Source: Gigaspora margarita
Taxonomy: Eukaryota > Glomeromycota > Glomeromycetes > Diversisporales > Gigasporaceae
Direction: 5' to 3'
Length of the DNA: 64,000 nt
NCBI GenBank assembly: GCA_009809945.1
Contig: WTPW01000152.1
Coordinates: 476,440 to 540,439 of the forward strand
A program made the translations under genes and the position numbers. The notes under the pieces were generated by a model that was given only the letters and a program-made list of their open reading frames with translations, did not search any database and was not told where the DNA came from. Positions 12,201-22,585 of this stretch are shown here, in pieces. The first letter of the stretch is position 1. Each line of letters begins with the position of its first letter.

Positions 12201-12616
12201 TAGTGATACAATCGATGAAAATTTTTCAATCGATTAGTTGATAGATCATTTTATCCAACTAATCGATTAATCGATTTTATTCAACTAATCGATTAGTTGG
12301 CCAATCGATTAATCGACTAATCGATTAATCGATTAGTTGACTATTCAATTGACCAACTAATCGATTAGTTGAATAAATAATAAATGAAACTTAATAAAAT
12401 ACATGTAAGGTAGCAACTGAAACAGTCGGTTATATGATCGGTTGATTAATCGACCAATCGATTAATTGACCAATCGACTATTCGATTAATAGATTAGTTG
12501 GATAATTGATTAATCAATTAGTCATTAATCAACTAAGTTGCATCTGTAAAATTCAAATCGATTAGTTGTAAACTTTACAACTAATCAATTAATTCGATTT
12601 TTGATTTGCATCACTA
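12201..12616. mobile_element. hAT-type MITE made of ATCGATTA palindromes
   Basis: It begins TAGTGATACAATCGATGAAA and ends ...TTTGCATCACTA in mirror. The flanks TATCATAC and TATCTTAT agree at 6 of 8 positions. The interior is almost entirely tandem and inverted copies of CAACTAATCGATTAATCGAT. The same palindromic word also fills 25961-26152. Confidence 0.75.
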
Positions 12617-13669
12617 TATCTTATCCAGAGTATTTTGTGAGAACATAAACCAAAGTCAAATTTTATATCTCTAAATTGTTGCTGAATATAAATCCTAGAA
12701 TAATATATATAAGTTAGCATTTTACAGTATTTATAATATAAAAAAAAAATCAAATCAATTAAAACTAATAAGAAAATAAATAATATAGGACAAATTTTGG
12801 ACAAGCGCACCTGACCCTGAAAAAGATCGCAATACCCTTAAAAATCNATATGAAGATGGGTTTTTAAATATATCGCTGCAAACTTCATCCGATAAGACAT
12901 TGTGAAATTGTTTTCGTAATAGTTATAGNGCAAATCCTAAAGGAATAAACGGAAAAGTTCGTATACTGTCAATTATTGCAGAGAATTTTANATACCAAAA
13001 ATTAAGAGATGAACTAGAAGTAAGAAACTTTATCTGGATCAAATTTAGAAAAGACCAGTCCGAAATTGTCTTTATAAAATTTTGAACCAAAAGCCAGATT
13101 AAGTAACTTTCTACATAATCTCAAAATAAAAATTGGCAAATTTAGGTATCTCCCAATATAATCAATATGGCATGAACATTTTCTCGTATCAATGGACCCG
13201 GGTGCACTGTACTAGAAAGACCTACTATTACTCGCTCAAAAATGCCTACTGTTAAAGAAAAAGAATTTGAATTATTCTTTTCTGATAAAGAAAATGTAAA
13301 TATGAGTTCTTATAAAGTAGATCAAATAACACATTTTCCTGTTCTTTATCTAAAAGATCAAAAAGAAGCGCTTTGGAAAAAATTTTCTGCTACTTACCTG
13401 GATGGAATGAAACGTACATTTTTTATGGCCGCTTACAAAATAGTCAGTTTCAATACCGAGAAGACTCGGGAGGGTTATGTATTACATGTAATGATTATGG
13501 ATACCAACCCTTCGAAGATTTGATTGAAATAATTAATAAAAACATTTCCTATAAATCACTAAAGGTTTGTCAAATATTAAAAAATTTTAACATTTGTAGT
13601 CGATCTAAACTTGTTAACTAAGCCAAAATCAAAATTGGCTTAGCTAACTATGCAAAGCAATACACAATT

Positions 13670-13897
13670 GCGGAGTGATAGTAGATCATGTGATTGAAAA
13701 AAGAAGCGGCCACACAGCCACAACCGCGGCCTGAAGCCCGTGCATGTAAAGATCATGCATGCATGATTAACACATGTCAATGCATACGCACCGGCGTAAT
13801 TCAAGCAGAAACTGGAACAGGATAAAAAATAGTAAGTATAAAAACAAAAGGTGGGCACGATTACCCGGTAGTGCCAAGCCCGTGAAAAAATTCTCTC
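13670..13897 (+). repeat. Split direct repeat A1
   Basis: About 228 bp beginning GCGGAGTGATAGTAGATCAT and ending AAAATTCTCTC. About 90 percent identical by eye to A2 at 19440-19664. It contains CATGCATGCATGATTAACAC and a GTGGGCACGATTACCCGG segment. An A run of about 25 bases follows at 13901-13926. Confidence 0.9.
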
Positions 13898-13903
13898 GTG
13901 AAA

Positions 13904-13935
<32 letters not shown>

Positions 13936-13970
13936 ACGAACCAAGTGAAGCACCAAACATCGACCCACAA

Positions 13971-15188
13971 ATGAAAACATATATCGACGAATCATGCCAG
14001 AGAACTATAACAACAATCCTCAACCAAGTAAAAGAATTATTGAATCAACAAAGAGAAAGTCAACAACAATGGAACATGCAGCTCCAAAAAACAATTGAAG
14101 ACCATTTCAACCACCTCGAACAAGCAAACTGGGCTGACATAGAAAAACAACCAGGCGCGGGCCAATCAACAGAGGAAGACAGTACATCCCCAATAACTAT
14201 AAACTCAGATACAAAGGAACTTATAAATCAAGGTAATTACCCTTCGACCCCAATTCTTAATAACATAATCGCAAACATAACAACAACAGAAGCAATAGAC
14301 AACGGAAACAACAAGCAGAGTAACAAAATAGAGTCAGACCAACCAAATAAACAACCAACAGTTAAAAGTGGGAGACACAAGTTTCCCGTAATGAATTACA
14401 AAACAATAAAAAAGTTACCAATAGTCCACGACTTCAACAATCCCGCAGCGGCAGAAACAGAAAGTATAAAGCTGTGGTGGGTATTGAATTGGAATGAAGG
14501 TCAAAAAGCAATAGAGATGTTAGCATGCAAGCTGAATCTATCATCACGAATTTGGAAATCTATCGCATTCGGTGCCTACATAGATCTACAAGAATTTTTC
14601 TATAAAAATATAAAAGCTAATGTAAAATATATCAATGAGGATACACCGTTGCAAGTATCCGATAGGGGCTACATTTCAATCCGTAAGCAGAATATACAAG
14701 GGAAGTTTTATGATATATCCGAATGGATTCTAGCATTTAGATCATATATGGAGGCAGTTTTGATCCTATACAGCAACAGGGAGCAAGAATTGAATTACTA
14801 TCGGAACCATATCAGCAATATGTGCACTAAATACGAATTCAGCACAGTTATGTCATATAATGAAGACCATCGATTAGAGATAACAATGAACCGTGATTCA
14901 ACACTATTCGATCGAAGCATCAGTGCAGAAGGCAAAAATTTTGACATTACAACAACTAAAAAACAGAGATTTAACAAACTACACCCAGGCAGAGCAGAAA
15001 TTACATGGCAAGACGGCAGAGAAATCTGCATAAATTGGAACCATAGATATTGTAACAACGAAAGGAATTGCAATCGAGTGCACGCATGCTTATTGTGCAA
15101 GAAAATTGGCCATACGGAATGCAGGTGTTTCGCAAATAACCCAGGTCAAAATGCGGCTGCGAGACAAAACACTCAAACTGAAAATTAA
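13971..15188 (+). CDS. Gag-like zinc-finger protein of the Ngaro element
   Basis: Uninterrupted frame of 405 residues starting at ATG 13971, shortly after repeat A1 and an A tract. The first 130 residues are polar and rich in Gln, Asn and Thr, with a short heptad-like stretch near residues 15-50. The C-terminal end holds a Cys/His cluster: CINWNHRYCNNERNCNRVHA (about 353-372), then CLLCKKIGHTECRC (about 373-386), the last part with C-x2-C-x4-H-x4-C spacing of a zinc knuckle. This resembles the nucleic-acid-binding ORF1 of DIRS-order elements and probably packages element RNA. It is the only intact frame of the element. The name rests on position and the zinc cluster. Confidence 0.8.
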   Translation: MKTYIDESCQRTITTILNQVKELLNQQRESQQQWNMQLQKTIEDHFNHLEQANWADIEKQPGAGQSTEEDSTSPITINSDTKELINQGNYPSTPILNNIIANITTTEAIDNGNNKQSNKIESDQPNKQPTVKSGRHKFPVMNYKTIKKLPIVHDFNNPAAAETESIKLWWVLNWNEGQKAIEMLACKLNLSSRIWKSIAFGAYIDLQEFFYKNIKANVKYINEDTPLQVSDRGYISIRKQNIQGKFYDISEWILAFRSYMEAVLILYSNREQELNYYRNHISNMCTKYEFSTVMSYNEDHRLEITMNRDSTLFDRSISAEGKNFDITTTKKQRFNKLHPGRAEITWQDGREICINWNHRYCNNERNCNRVHACLLCKKIGHTECRCFANNPGQNAAARQNTQTEN

Positions 15189-15291
15189 TTAAAAAAATAT
15201 ATATATATAAAAAAAAAAAAAAAAACCAAAAAACAAACAAACCGATAATTATAACTAACGACATATACATATAGGTAACAATAGGGAAGAT

Positions 15292-17782
15292 TTGAAGTTT
15301 CGCCACGAATCACAATTTAAGCTATCAAGGAACCTAACGACAAGCGAACCCCCAATACTACAATCAGTCGACGAAACGTTAATTAGCATACCACTGCAGA
15401 ACACACCTTTATCAGCAATCGAAAGAAAATTATTAACACAACTAGACCCCAATCAATTCAATATAAAAACGACCATTGATATACAAGCATTTAAAACACT
15501 TACAATGCAACACCCAAATCGACCTTTTATAAACTATCTAATAGAAGGCATTACGAAAGGGTTTAGGTTCAATTTCTCTGGAACAAGAATGAAGAGGATA
15601 CAAATAAATTTAAAATTAGTAAGCTTGGATCCATCCGCGTTAGGAAGTAAATTCAAGATGAAATAACCAAAGGTCGCATATGCAGCCCGTTCACAGAAAA
15701 ATTACCCCCATGCGATTTATTTCAAGTCAACCCGTGTGGTTTAGTAGAAAAGAAAGATACAAACCCAAAAGTATACAGAGTCATTTCACATCTATCGGCC
15801 CCCTTCGGGTCAAGTATTAACGACGGCATAGATGGAGCAGAGTTTGCAACAAAATACGAAAATGTAACACACGCAGTCAGATGGATAAACGCATACAGCA
15901 AAGGTTGCACGTTATCAAAGATCGATATCAAAAACGCCTACCGAATTCTACCCAGTGTTTAAAATTGGAATTTAAAATTTTATGCTGAATACATTTAATA
16001 TTTTAATAAAAACTGCGGAATTAGTGTATCAACTTGCGCATTACATTTTTATTAAATTATATATCTGCAGAAAATTAGTTTAATATGCGGAAATAAAATT
16101 TTATTTAATAAAATTTATTTTGTGCAATTTTACTATTATCTGGAATCCAAATACAGTAAAGATCAAAATCAAGAATTACGTACGCACGTACATATGTATG
16201 TATACGTATATACATAGCTGACAAAGCCCAGAGAGTATTGAATACAATAAGACAGTAATGAAAAGTTTATTTCAAGTATACAGTATATCTTCATAGCTAT
16301 TACTGTGAATTCTAGAAAACTTGATAAAAAATTACCCAAATTTGCCATGAAATATGTAATTATTTCAAACTTTATACAACTGATTCCTATCACTTGCTTA
16401 TATAAAGCCAATGGTAGAACATTGTGATTAGCATACGTTCCCTATTTGACTTTAGCATATAGATTCAAATGAATTTTTTAATAAATGCCCGCTGATTTAC
16501 CTAATATTAAACCTGCAGAACAAAAAAAATATCTATAATATGCGGATATTCTGCGGAACTTTTTTTTCCATATTTGAAGAATCCGCATATATTCTTAAAA
16601 AAAAATTGCAGATTAAATTTTTAGTCTGCGCTCTGCAGATTCCGCAGGCCAATTTTAAATACTAATTCTACCCGTGCATCCAGTCGACCAGGTACTGCAG
16701 GGTATGAGCCACGAAGGAAAAATTTATTTCGATAAAGCACTAGCATTCGGGAATAAAGCCTCTGGCGGGATTTTCTGCAGTTTTGCAGATATAATCGTAT
16801 GGATAGCAACACAGCAAGGCATTAAATCAATAATCCACTACATGGACGATTTTTTGATAATTTCCAAGACCGATGGACAAAAAGAGTTGAGCCAGTTTTT
16901 GCGCATACTCGATATAATGAAAGTACTGTTTAAAGAATCAAAACTAGAGGGTCCAAGCACGGAAATCATGTTTTTGGGCATTTTAATAAACACAGAATCA
17001 ATGTCCGTCAGTATCCCGTACAAAAAGAAGAAAAAAATAAAAGAACTACTTACCGAGTTGTCCTCTAGGAAATGGTGCTATGCAAAAGACCTGCAGTCGT
17101 TGGTGGGATCCCTGATGTGGATATGTCAGTTTGTACCCCAAGGAAGACCATTTGTTCAACAGTTTATAAAGGCACAGAGAGTATCGAAAAATCCTAAACA
17201 CCATATTAGGTTTACAAAATCAATGCTAGCCGATATACGGTGGTGGTCCAATATTATAACACAATGGCCCGGGACTTACCTAATGAAGGACCAAAAGTGG
17301 CTGCAACTCAATATATATAATTTGTATACGGATGCATCAAATATAGGAGGTAGTGCTACATTCGAAAATTATTTTACAACATTCGTGTGGGCCAACAACC
17401 TGGCAACAACAACCAACGATATTCAAGAACGAGAAATGGTGACAACATTGATAGCACTATGCACATTTGCCCCCTATGGACGCAGAAAAAATTGATAGTA
17501 TGGACTGACAACTTGGCAAACGCAGAAGCATTTTACTCCAGTTTCTGTAAGAATGAAAAAGTTAACGATATGATTGCATTCATGTACAAAATCCAAGTTA
17601 AAAAGAACTTCTCGATCAGACTCGAACATATAGCTGGCAATCTGAACATCGAAGCAGACTTACTTTCTAGGGGCAGACACAAAGAATTCTTAGCTAAAAG
17701 ACCATTAGCCCGATATCTAAGACCCAACATCCCAACTGCATATACTAATATGATTTCTAATATCCCATCTTTAACGCAATAG
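15292..17782 (+). pseudogene. RT-RNase H of the Ngaro element, broken
   Basis: The N-terminal part runs to 15660, shifts frame, and continues as RVISHLSAPFGSSINDG and KIDIKNAYRILP (first catalytic Asp), where a 710-bp MITE interrupts it at 15954. It resumes at 16674 with GIFCSFAD and the catalytic HYMDDF box. RNase H follows: LYTDASNIGG, then after a frameshift near 17480 VWTDN and HIAGNLNIEADLLSRG, covering the D, E, D and terminal motifs. The polymerase copies element RNA into DNA, with RNase H removing the template. Catalytic residues are still readable, so the element was active fairly recently, but at least two frameshifts and the insertion make this copy nonfunctional. Confidence 0.88.
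15954..16663. mobile_element. MITE inserted in the RT gene, 710 bp
   Basis: The target AATTCTACCC is duplicated exactly on both sides (15944-15953 and 16664-16673), and deleting one copy plus the insert restores the RT reading frame. The ends are AGTGTTTAAAATTGG and the mirrored CCAATTTTAAATACT. The interior has inverted TCTGCGGAAT / ATTCCGCAG words. The hAT-like 8-bp duplication is probably extended by chance. Confidence 0.88.
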
Positions 17783-17793
17783 AACAGGAAATT

Positions 17794-18843
17794 GTGAAAG
17801 ACAAAGAAACAGTAGAAAGGAACATAGGAACATTAAAAAATATACATAGCATTCAATATAAAGTAATACAACAATGGCACGACTCCTGGACATCAATCGA
17901 AATACAGGCCGCAAAAATTTTAAAAACAGAACCCCCACGACACAGAACCTATGAAGCCGTAGTGAAGAGATATCATGCATTAGCCATGAGTAATAATTGG
18001 AGAAATGAGAATGGCAAAATTTGGCCCATATCGAAGGAGTCGCTGACAAAATTTATCACAAAAATACAAGAGAAAGCATCCCCCTGACCATAAAATCATA
18101 CTTATCCACATTAAAAAATCATCACATACTGAATGTGCACAACTGGACAATAGTGAGTGATGACCCGTTAATAAAACAGATCCTTAAAACAATTGAAGCC
18201 AACCATCGTCACAAACCAGTTAGACAAAAAATGCACATAACAAGAACCCACCTAAAAGAAATAAGAAGCAAGCTAAATCTGGAACTGGCCGAAGACCTGC
18301 TATTTTGGACGGTAGCATTAACGGCATTTTACGGGCTAGCATGTCTAGGTGAACTCATTCCAAGCAGTAAACCAGATCAGAATAAAGTACCAACCCTAAA
18401 AGCATTAAGATTCGAGAAAGCAGGTAATACGACATTAGCTACAATTCAACTCGCAAGGACCAAAAATCATAAGTGCGCAAACAGGGTTTCGCTAGTAATC
18501 AACTCGACAAATGATAACCTGTGCCCGGTTAGAGCTCTCAAGGCATACGTCAGCCGGGCGTACCAAAGCATCATACACCCCAGGCAATGAATTAATGTTT
18601 GTTAGAGCTAATGGATTATGGGCCACTAGGAAGTGGTTTTGCAGTAAACTCAAAGCGATACTTCCAGGCTCTGATGTCGCTAGTCACAGCTTCAGGGCCG
18701 GAGGTACAACTGAATTAGTACTTCGAGGTGTACAACTAGTAAGGATACAAAAAATAGGGCATTGGTCATCAGAGGCATTTTATAGATATATTCGTGCACA
18801 CCCAACAATGATAGCACATATACTCACCAAGGCATATTCATAA
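17794..18843 (+). pseudogene. Tyrosine recombinase of the Ngaro element
   Basis: It starts with MKDKETVERNIG about 10 bases after the RNase H stop. Three frames must be joined, with shifts near 18070 (a C run) and 18560. The C-terminal catalytic core is clear: SHSFRAGG (His-x2-Arg), IGHWSS (His) and FYRYIR (Tyr nucleophile). The first catalytic Arg region reads GLACLGEL where the family normally has GLxRLGEL; the codon TGT at 18342-18344 is one C-to-T change from CGT. Tyrosine recombinases of this group integrate a circular DNA copy without a target duplication. This copy is inactive through frameshifts and probably the Arg loss. Confidence 0.88.
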
Positions 18844-19388
18844 NNNNNNNNNNNNNNNNNNNNNNNNNNNNNNNNNNNNNNNNNNNNNNNNNNNNNNNNN
18901 NNNNNNNNNNNNNNNNNNNNNNNNNNNNNNNNNNNNNNNNNNNNNNNNNNNNNNNNNNNNNNNNNNNNNNNNNNNNNNNNNNNNNNNNNNNNNNNNNNNN
19001 NNNNNNNNNNNNNNNNNNNNNNNNNNNNNNNNNNNNNNNNNNNNNNNNNNNNNNNNNNNNNNNNNNNNNNNNNNNNNNNNNNNNNNNNNNNNNNNNNNNN
19101 NNNNNNNNNNNNNNNNNNNNNNNNNNNNNNNNNNNNNNNNNNNNNNNNNNNNNNNNNNNNNNNNNNNNNNNNNNNNNNNNNNNNNNNNNNNNNNNNNNNN
19201 NNNNNNNNNNNNNNNNNNNNNNNNNNNNNNNNNNNNNNNNNNNNNNNNNNNNNNNNNNNNNNNNNNNNNNNNNNNNNNNNNNNNNNNNNNNNNNNNNNNN
19301 NNNNNNNNNNNNNNNNNNNNNNNNNNNNNNNNNNNNNNNNNNNNNNNNNNNNNNNNNNNNNNNNNNNNNNNNNNNNNNNNNNNNNNNN
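18844..19388. other. Assembly gap (545 N)
   Basis: All bases are N. The gap begins just after the recombinase stop codon and ends in an A run next to the B1 tail, so it conceals most of repeat B1, a place where a repeat assembly would fail. The long minus-strand open frame across it is an artefact of the Ns. Confidence 0.95.
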
Positions 19389-19437
19389 AAAAAAAAAAAA
19401 AAAAAAACTGCAAATGTTGTGTAATGTGATTCTTTTC
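19389..19437 (+). repeat. Tail of split repeat B1
   Basis: An A run followed by CTGCAAATGTTGTGTAATGT and GATTCTTTTC; the same A-rich run and 30-base string close B2 at 19960-20009. Confidence 0.85.
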
Positions 19438-19439
19438 AT

Positions 19440-19664
19440 GCGGAGTGATAGTAAATCACATGATCGAAAAGAGTGGCCACACAGCCACAACTGCAGCCCG
19501 AAGCCCGTGCATGTGAAGATCATGCATGCATGATTAACACATGTCAATGCGTACGCATCGGCGTAATTCAAGCAGGAACCGGAACAGGATGAAAAATAGT
19601 AAGTATAAGAACAAAAGGTGGGCATGATTACCCGGTAATGCCAAGCCCGTGAAAAAATTCTCTC
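19440..19664 (+). repeat. Split direct repeat A2
   Basis: Second copy of A1, starting GCGGAGTGATAGTAAATCAC and ending AAAATTCTCTC, with about 20 differences, mostly transitions. Confidence 0.9.
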
Positions 19665-20009
19665 ACCCCACCCAACCACTCCCAGTCAAGAAACACATGA
19701 GTCTACTATTTCTCTGCACATGATGCTATCATAATTCACACGTGATTCTACTATTCTGCGCCCAGCCGGCTCGCTGCAGCGAGCGGGAAACTACTAGCTG
19801 TTCCCACGGTGACCCCAGTGCAAACACGATTGCTACTTTCGCGGGTGGTCATTGCTGTACCAGCCAATCAGGCCATTTTTTCATTCTAATGCTTTTGTAT
19901 TCAGCTAATATCAAATAAAAAATTGACTCAGCTTAAATCACCGCCGGCATGATCCAAAAAAAAAAAACAAAAAAAAAATCTGCAAATGTTGTGTAATGTG
20001 ATTCTTTTC
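19665..20009 (+). repeat. Split repeat B2, 3' end of the Ngaro element
   Basis: Follows A2 directly; GC-richer than its surroundings (for example CGGCTCGCTGCAGCGAGCGG near 19770, a short palindrome). It ends with the same A-run plus CTGCAAATGTTGTGTAATGT string as B1, which places the element's 3' end at about 20009. Confidence 0.8.
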
Positions 20010-20057
20010 GAACGTATATTCTGAATTTATCCACCAACTAGTGATATCGAACTTATA

Positions 20058-20299
20058 CAGAGGGGGTCAGCAAAATTCTGGGTCGGGATACATCGGAGTG
20101 CATCGGAATCATGGTCTGCTGGATTGAAATTGATCAATTATGCCCCAAGATCATAAAAAAATTTTACTAATAAAATCATATCTATTCATTAAGTAAAAAA
20201 TGCCCAGCAGATAATTTTGCTATAGAACCAGCTAATAGCTAGGACTAAACGCTAACCTCGATCCAACACATACGACCCAGAATTTTGGTGACTCTTCTG
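20058..20299. mobile_element. Mariner-type MITE (copy 1)
   Basis: The left end CAGAGGGGGTCAGCAAAATT and right end (AATTTTGGTGACTCTTCTG) are mirrored, and TA lies on both sides (20056-20057 and 20300-20301). A reverse-oriented copy of the family is at 33735-33980. TA duplication with CAGRGG ends fits Tc1/mariner-derived MITEs. Confidence 0.82.
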
Positions 20300-20309
20300 T
20301 AAAATTCGT

Positions 20310-20890
20310 AGAATCGTCCTAATGATTGTCATTAGCTTAATTGAACCCGAATAATCTAAAGTTCTTATTTCATTAGTATACTCAATAAGATCATCCATAG
20401 TAACATTATAAGACTAAACAACTCTCTCAACACTTCTCACAGCTGAGATATCTAAATCTAACTTCTCAGCAGCCATTCTAATCTCAGACTTAACGAATAG
20501 AAACTACACTAGCAATATCCTCAACTTTAAATTTTGGATCCCCTACTCTCTTCTCCCACCCCTTGGCTAGAGTTGCAAGTTTACAAGATAAAAAAACCTT
20601 TATCGGGGGGGGGTAAAGGTCTTACCTTATTCGGAAGTTCGAACTTACAGTTGATCGCCTCCAGTGAGATTGAAAAGGAGTGATTTTCACTCTGTCTTAT
20701 GCAGAAGCATCCCTAAGCAGTTTGCATCAGAAGAATCGGGTTCCTGAGGAATTTGTGCCACTTGAGCTGCCCTTGCTTGCGGCTCCCTTGCTATGGATNC
20801 TAGCTTACCAACCATACCATGCTAGCGAGTTCCGGTCTCATTCTACTGGGTAATTGATAAGGAACGATAGTTCGGCTAAGGACTCCCAGT
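20310..20890 (-). pseudogene. Unidentified spliced gene fragment
   Basis: The base composition is clearly less AT-rich than around it. On the minus strand two sense stretches can be read: one containing IAREPQARAAQVAQIPQEPD and SSDANCLGMLLHKTE, and one containing KLATLAKGWEKRVGDPKFKV, then KSEIRMAAEKLDLDISAV and MDDLIEYTNEIRTLDYSGSI. Between them lies a possible donor (AAG/GTAAGA, near 20625). Frames shift and stops interrupt. No family recognised. The fragment lies in antisense to the host gene inside its giant intron, so it was probably brought in by an element. Confidence 0.4.
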
Positions 20891-20929
20891 TGGGAAAACC
20901 TTCACGTCTTTTTATACCCTTTTGTTGGG

Positions 20930-21086
20930 TAGGCACCATAATCACAAATTGCCGTAACTTGCCATAACTATAGTAAATAATATAGTCAAAGTACGTAATT
21001 AAAACCGTAAGTTAATTATATTATTTACTATAGTTATAGCAAGTTACGGCAATTTGTGAACAAGTTATGATAATCATTGGGACCCT
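20930..21086. mobile_element. Palindromic MITE
   Basis: TCACAAATTGCCGTAACTTG on the left (20942 on) is mirrored by CAAGTTACGGCAATTTGTGA on the right, and complementarity continues through ATAACTATAGTAAATAATAT. The outer ends, GGGTAGGCACCATAAT and the mirrored ATTATCATTGGGACCC form, are more diverged. No clear target duplication. Confidence 0.7.
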
Positions 21087-21112
21087 AAATCACAAAATGA
21101 AGAATCAACTAA

Positions 21113-21396
21113 GGGCGCTCTCAAGTACCTAAATTATTAGGTCAGTGCACAATTTTTAATTAGTGAAAATAAATTATTCGGTCAAGCGAGTTCATTGTTG
21201 CGATTAAAAAAAAAGATGGTCAGAAACCATCTTTTTTTATCATAGAGTTGCATTGATTGCCTAAAATTTAATATCCGCATTTCGCAAATATGAACTTTGT
21301 CAAAATTACCATAAGGCTTACTTCAATTAATAGTAGTACTTGTGCATGACCTCTATTACTAGCAAATCACATTGAGAGAGATATTTGAGTGCACCC
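21113..21396. mobile_element. TAA-flanked 284-bp MITE (first twin)
   Basis: The ends GGGCGCTCTCAAGTACC and mirrored GATATTTGAGTGCACCC are flanked by TAA (21110-21112 and 21397-21399). Contains the palindrome AAAAAGATGG...CCATCTTTTT. Confidence 0.78.
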
Positions 21397-21431
21397 TAAG
21401 TCAAATTTTAAAAATTGACTTAGTTGGCTAA

Positions 21432-21715
21432 GGTTGTTCTCAAGCAGCTCCCTCAATGAGATTTGCTAGTGATTGAGGTACTGCTCAATCATTTCGATTA
21501 ATCGAATTTAATTGAAATGATCTTTATAATTCTTATGCCGGAACTTCATTGTGCAAAATGCGGATTTTAAATTTTAGCCAATCAGAGTAACTCTATGAAA
21601 TAAAAAGATGGTTGCTAGCTCCAGGTTTTTTTGATCGAAATGATTGAAACACGATCCATTTTTTAACCAATCAGATCATTTTATTAACCATAGAGGGAGG
21701 TGCTTGAGAACAACC
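21432..21715. mobile_element. TAA-flanked 284-bp MITE (second twin, inverted)
   Basis: The ends GGTTGTTCTCAAGCAGCTCC and mirrored GGAGGTGCTTGAGAACAACC are flanked by TAA (21429-21431 and 21716-21718). It has the same length as its neighbour and matches it in inverse orientation (CATAGAGTTACTCTGATTGG versus CATAGAGTTGCATTGATTGC), so the two are copies of one family 35 bp apart. Confidence 0.8.
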
Positions 21716-22585
21716 TAAATCGATTTTATTGGTTTGCACCAAATCGACTACAAATTATTAAAAAATATTTGTTACGTTAATAAGCTTATATATTTTGTAG
21801 GATAACCTTATTAATGAAATAGAACTATTGCGTCGCCATCTAAAACGAAATTATGAAGAAGAATTAGTTGTAGATAAAAATAGTACAATCAATCATGTAG
21901 ATTGTATTAATCATTGTTTGTTGTTTGTATTTGGTGAATGTAAATCTTAGCATTTTTCATGATGTTCAGAATGTGATAAGTTTTTCAACATATTTGAAGA
22001 TCTAACAAGTAAGCTAGATAACTCGTACCATGCCAAGATTATAGAATATCGGGAACAATTAATATATTATTTGGCTCATCAAACTCGTAAAACATACCTA
22101 AGTGCACAATTCAACTCCACCTTATGCGAGCTTGATGGACTTGAAGAGCTTAATGAGCTTAATGAGCTTAATAACAACGGGCAATTATTGTAGTTGACTA
22201 TAAGATGCGAATTTTACCTGCAACAGCCCGAGAAACAAAAAGTCAGTTTTTTGGAAAGCGGGGATGGACACTCCATACAACCTTGGTGTTTCAAAAGGAC
22301 AAAGACAATAGTAATAGTTTGGATATTTGTGCTTATGATCATTGGAGCACTAATACCAAACAGGATGCTTGGTTCACAGCATCCTGTTTTGAAGCAGTAT
22401 TTATGACAATGGATCCTAGACCGAATTGGATTAAAATTATCTCGGATAATGGAGGACACTATCATAACTCAGAATTAATGTCGATAATCAGTCATTGGCA
22501 TAATTGGTACAATATAGAAGTACGCAGGTAGATTTTTCTCGAGCCTGGGAAAGCCAAAACCACTGTTGATTCTCACCACGCAACT

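Larger units (their letters stand above)
13670..20009 (+). mobile_element. Ngaro-like tyrosine-recombinase retrotransposon
   Basis: It encodes, in order, a zinc-finger gag-like protein, RT-RNase H and a tyrosine recombinase, with no integrase, protease or methyltransferase between RNase H and recombinase. The ends show split direct repeats: A1 (13670-13897) recurs as A2 (19440-19664), and the sequence ending A2's upstream neighbour (B1 tail, 19389-19437) recurs at the end of B2 (20009). The order A1-ORFs-B1-A2-B2 is the known arrangement of Ngaro/PAT members of the DIRS order. Most of B1 lies in the N gap. The element is dead: RT is split by a MITE and the recombinase has frameshifts. Confidence 0.88.
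13565..21800 (+). other. Giant intron filled with transposons
   Basis: The donor AAAG/GTTTGT and acceptor TATTTTGTAG join exons 2 and 3 of the DDE-like gene in phase 0 (…SYKSLK then DNLINEIELL). The 8,236-bp interval contains a complete Ngaro-like element, a mariner-like MITE, a minus-strand gene fragment, a palindrome and two 284-bp MITEs. Without these, little more than ordinary intron sequence would remain. Confidence 0.65.

Noticed and set aside
14798..15452. Minus-strand frames of 65-101 codons
   Set aside because: Shadows of the Ngaro gag and RT reading frames on the plus strand.
18780..19679. Open frames of 299 and 191 codons on the minus strand
   Set aside because: They consist mostly of N-derived residues across the assembly gap.
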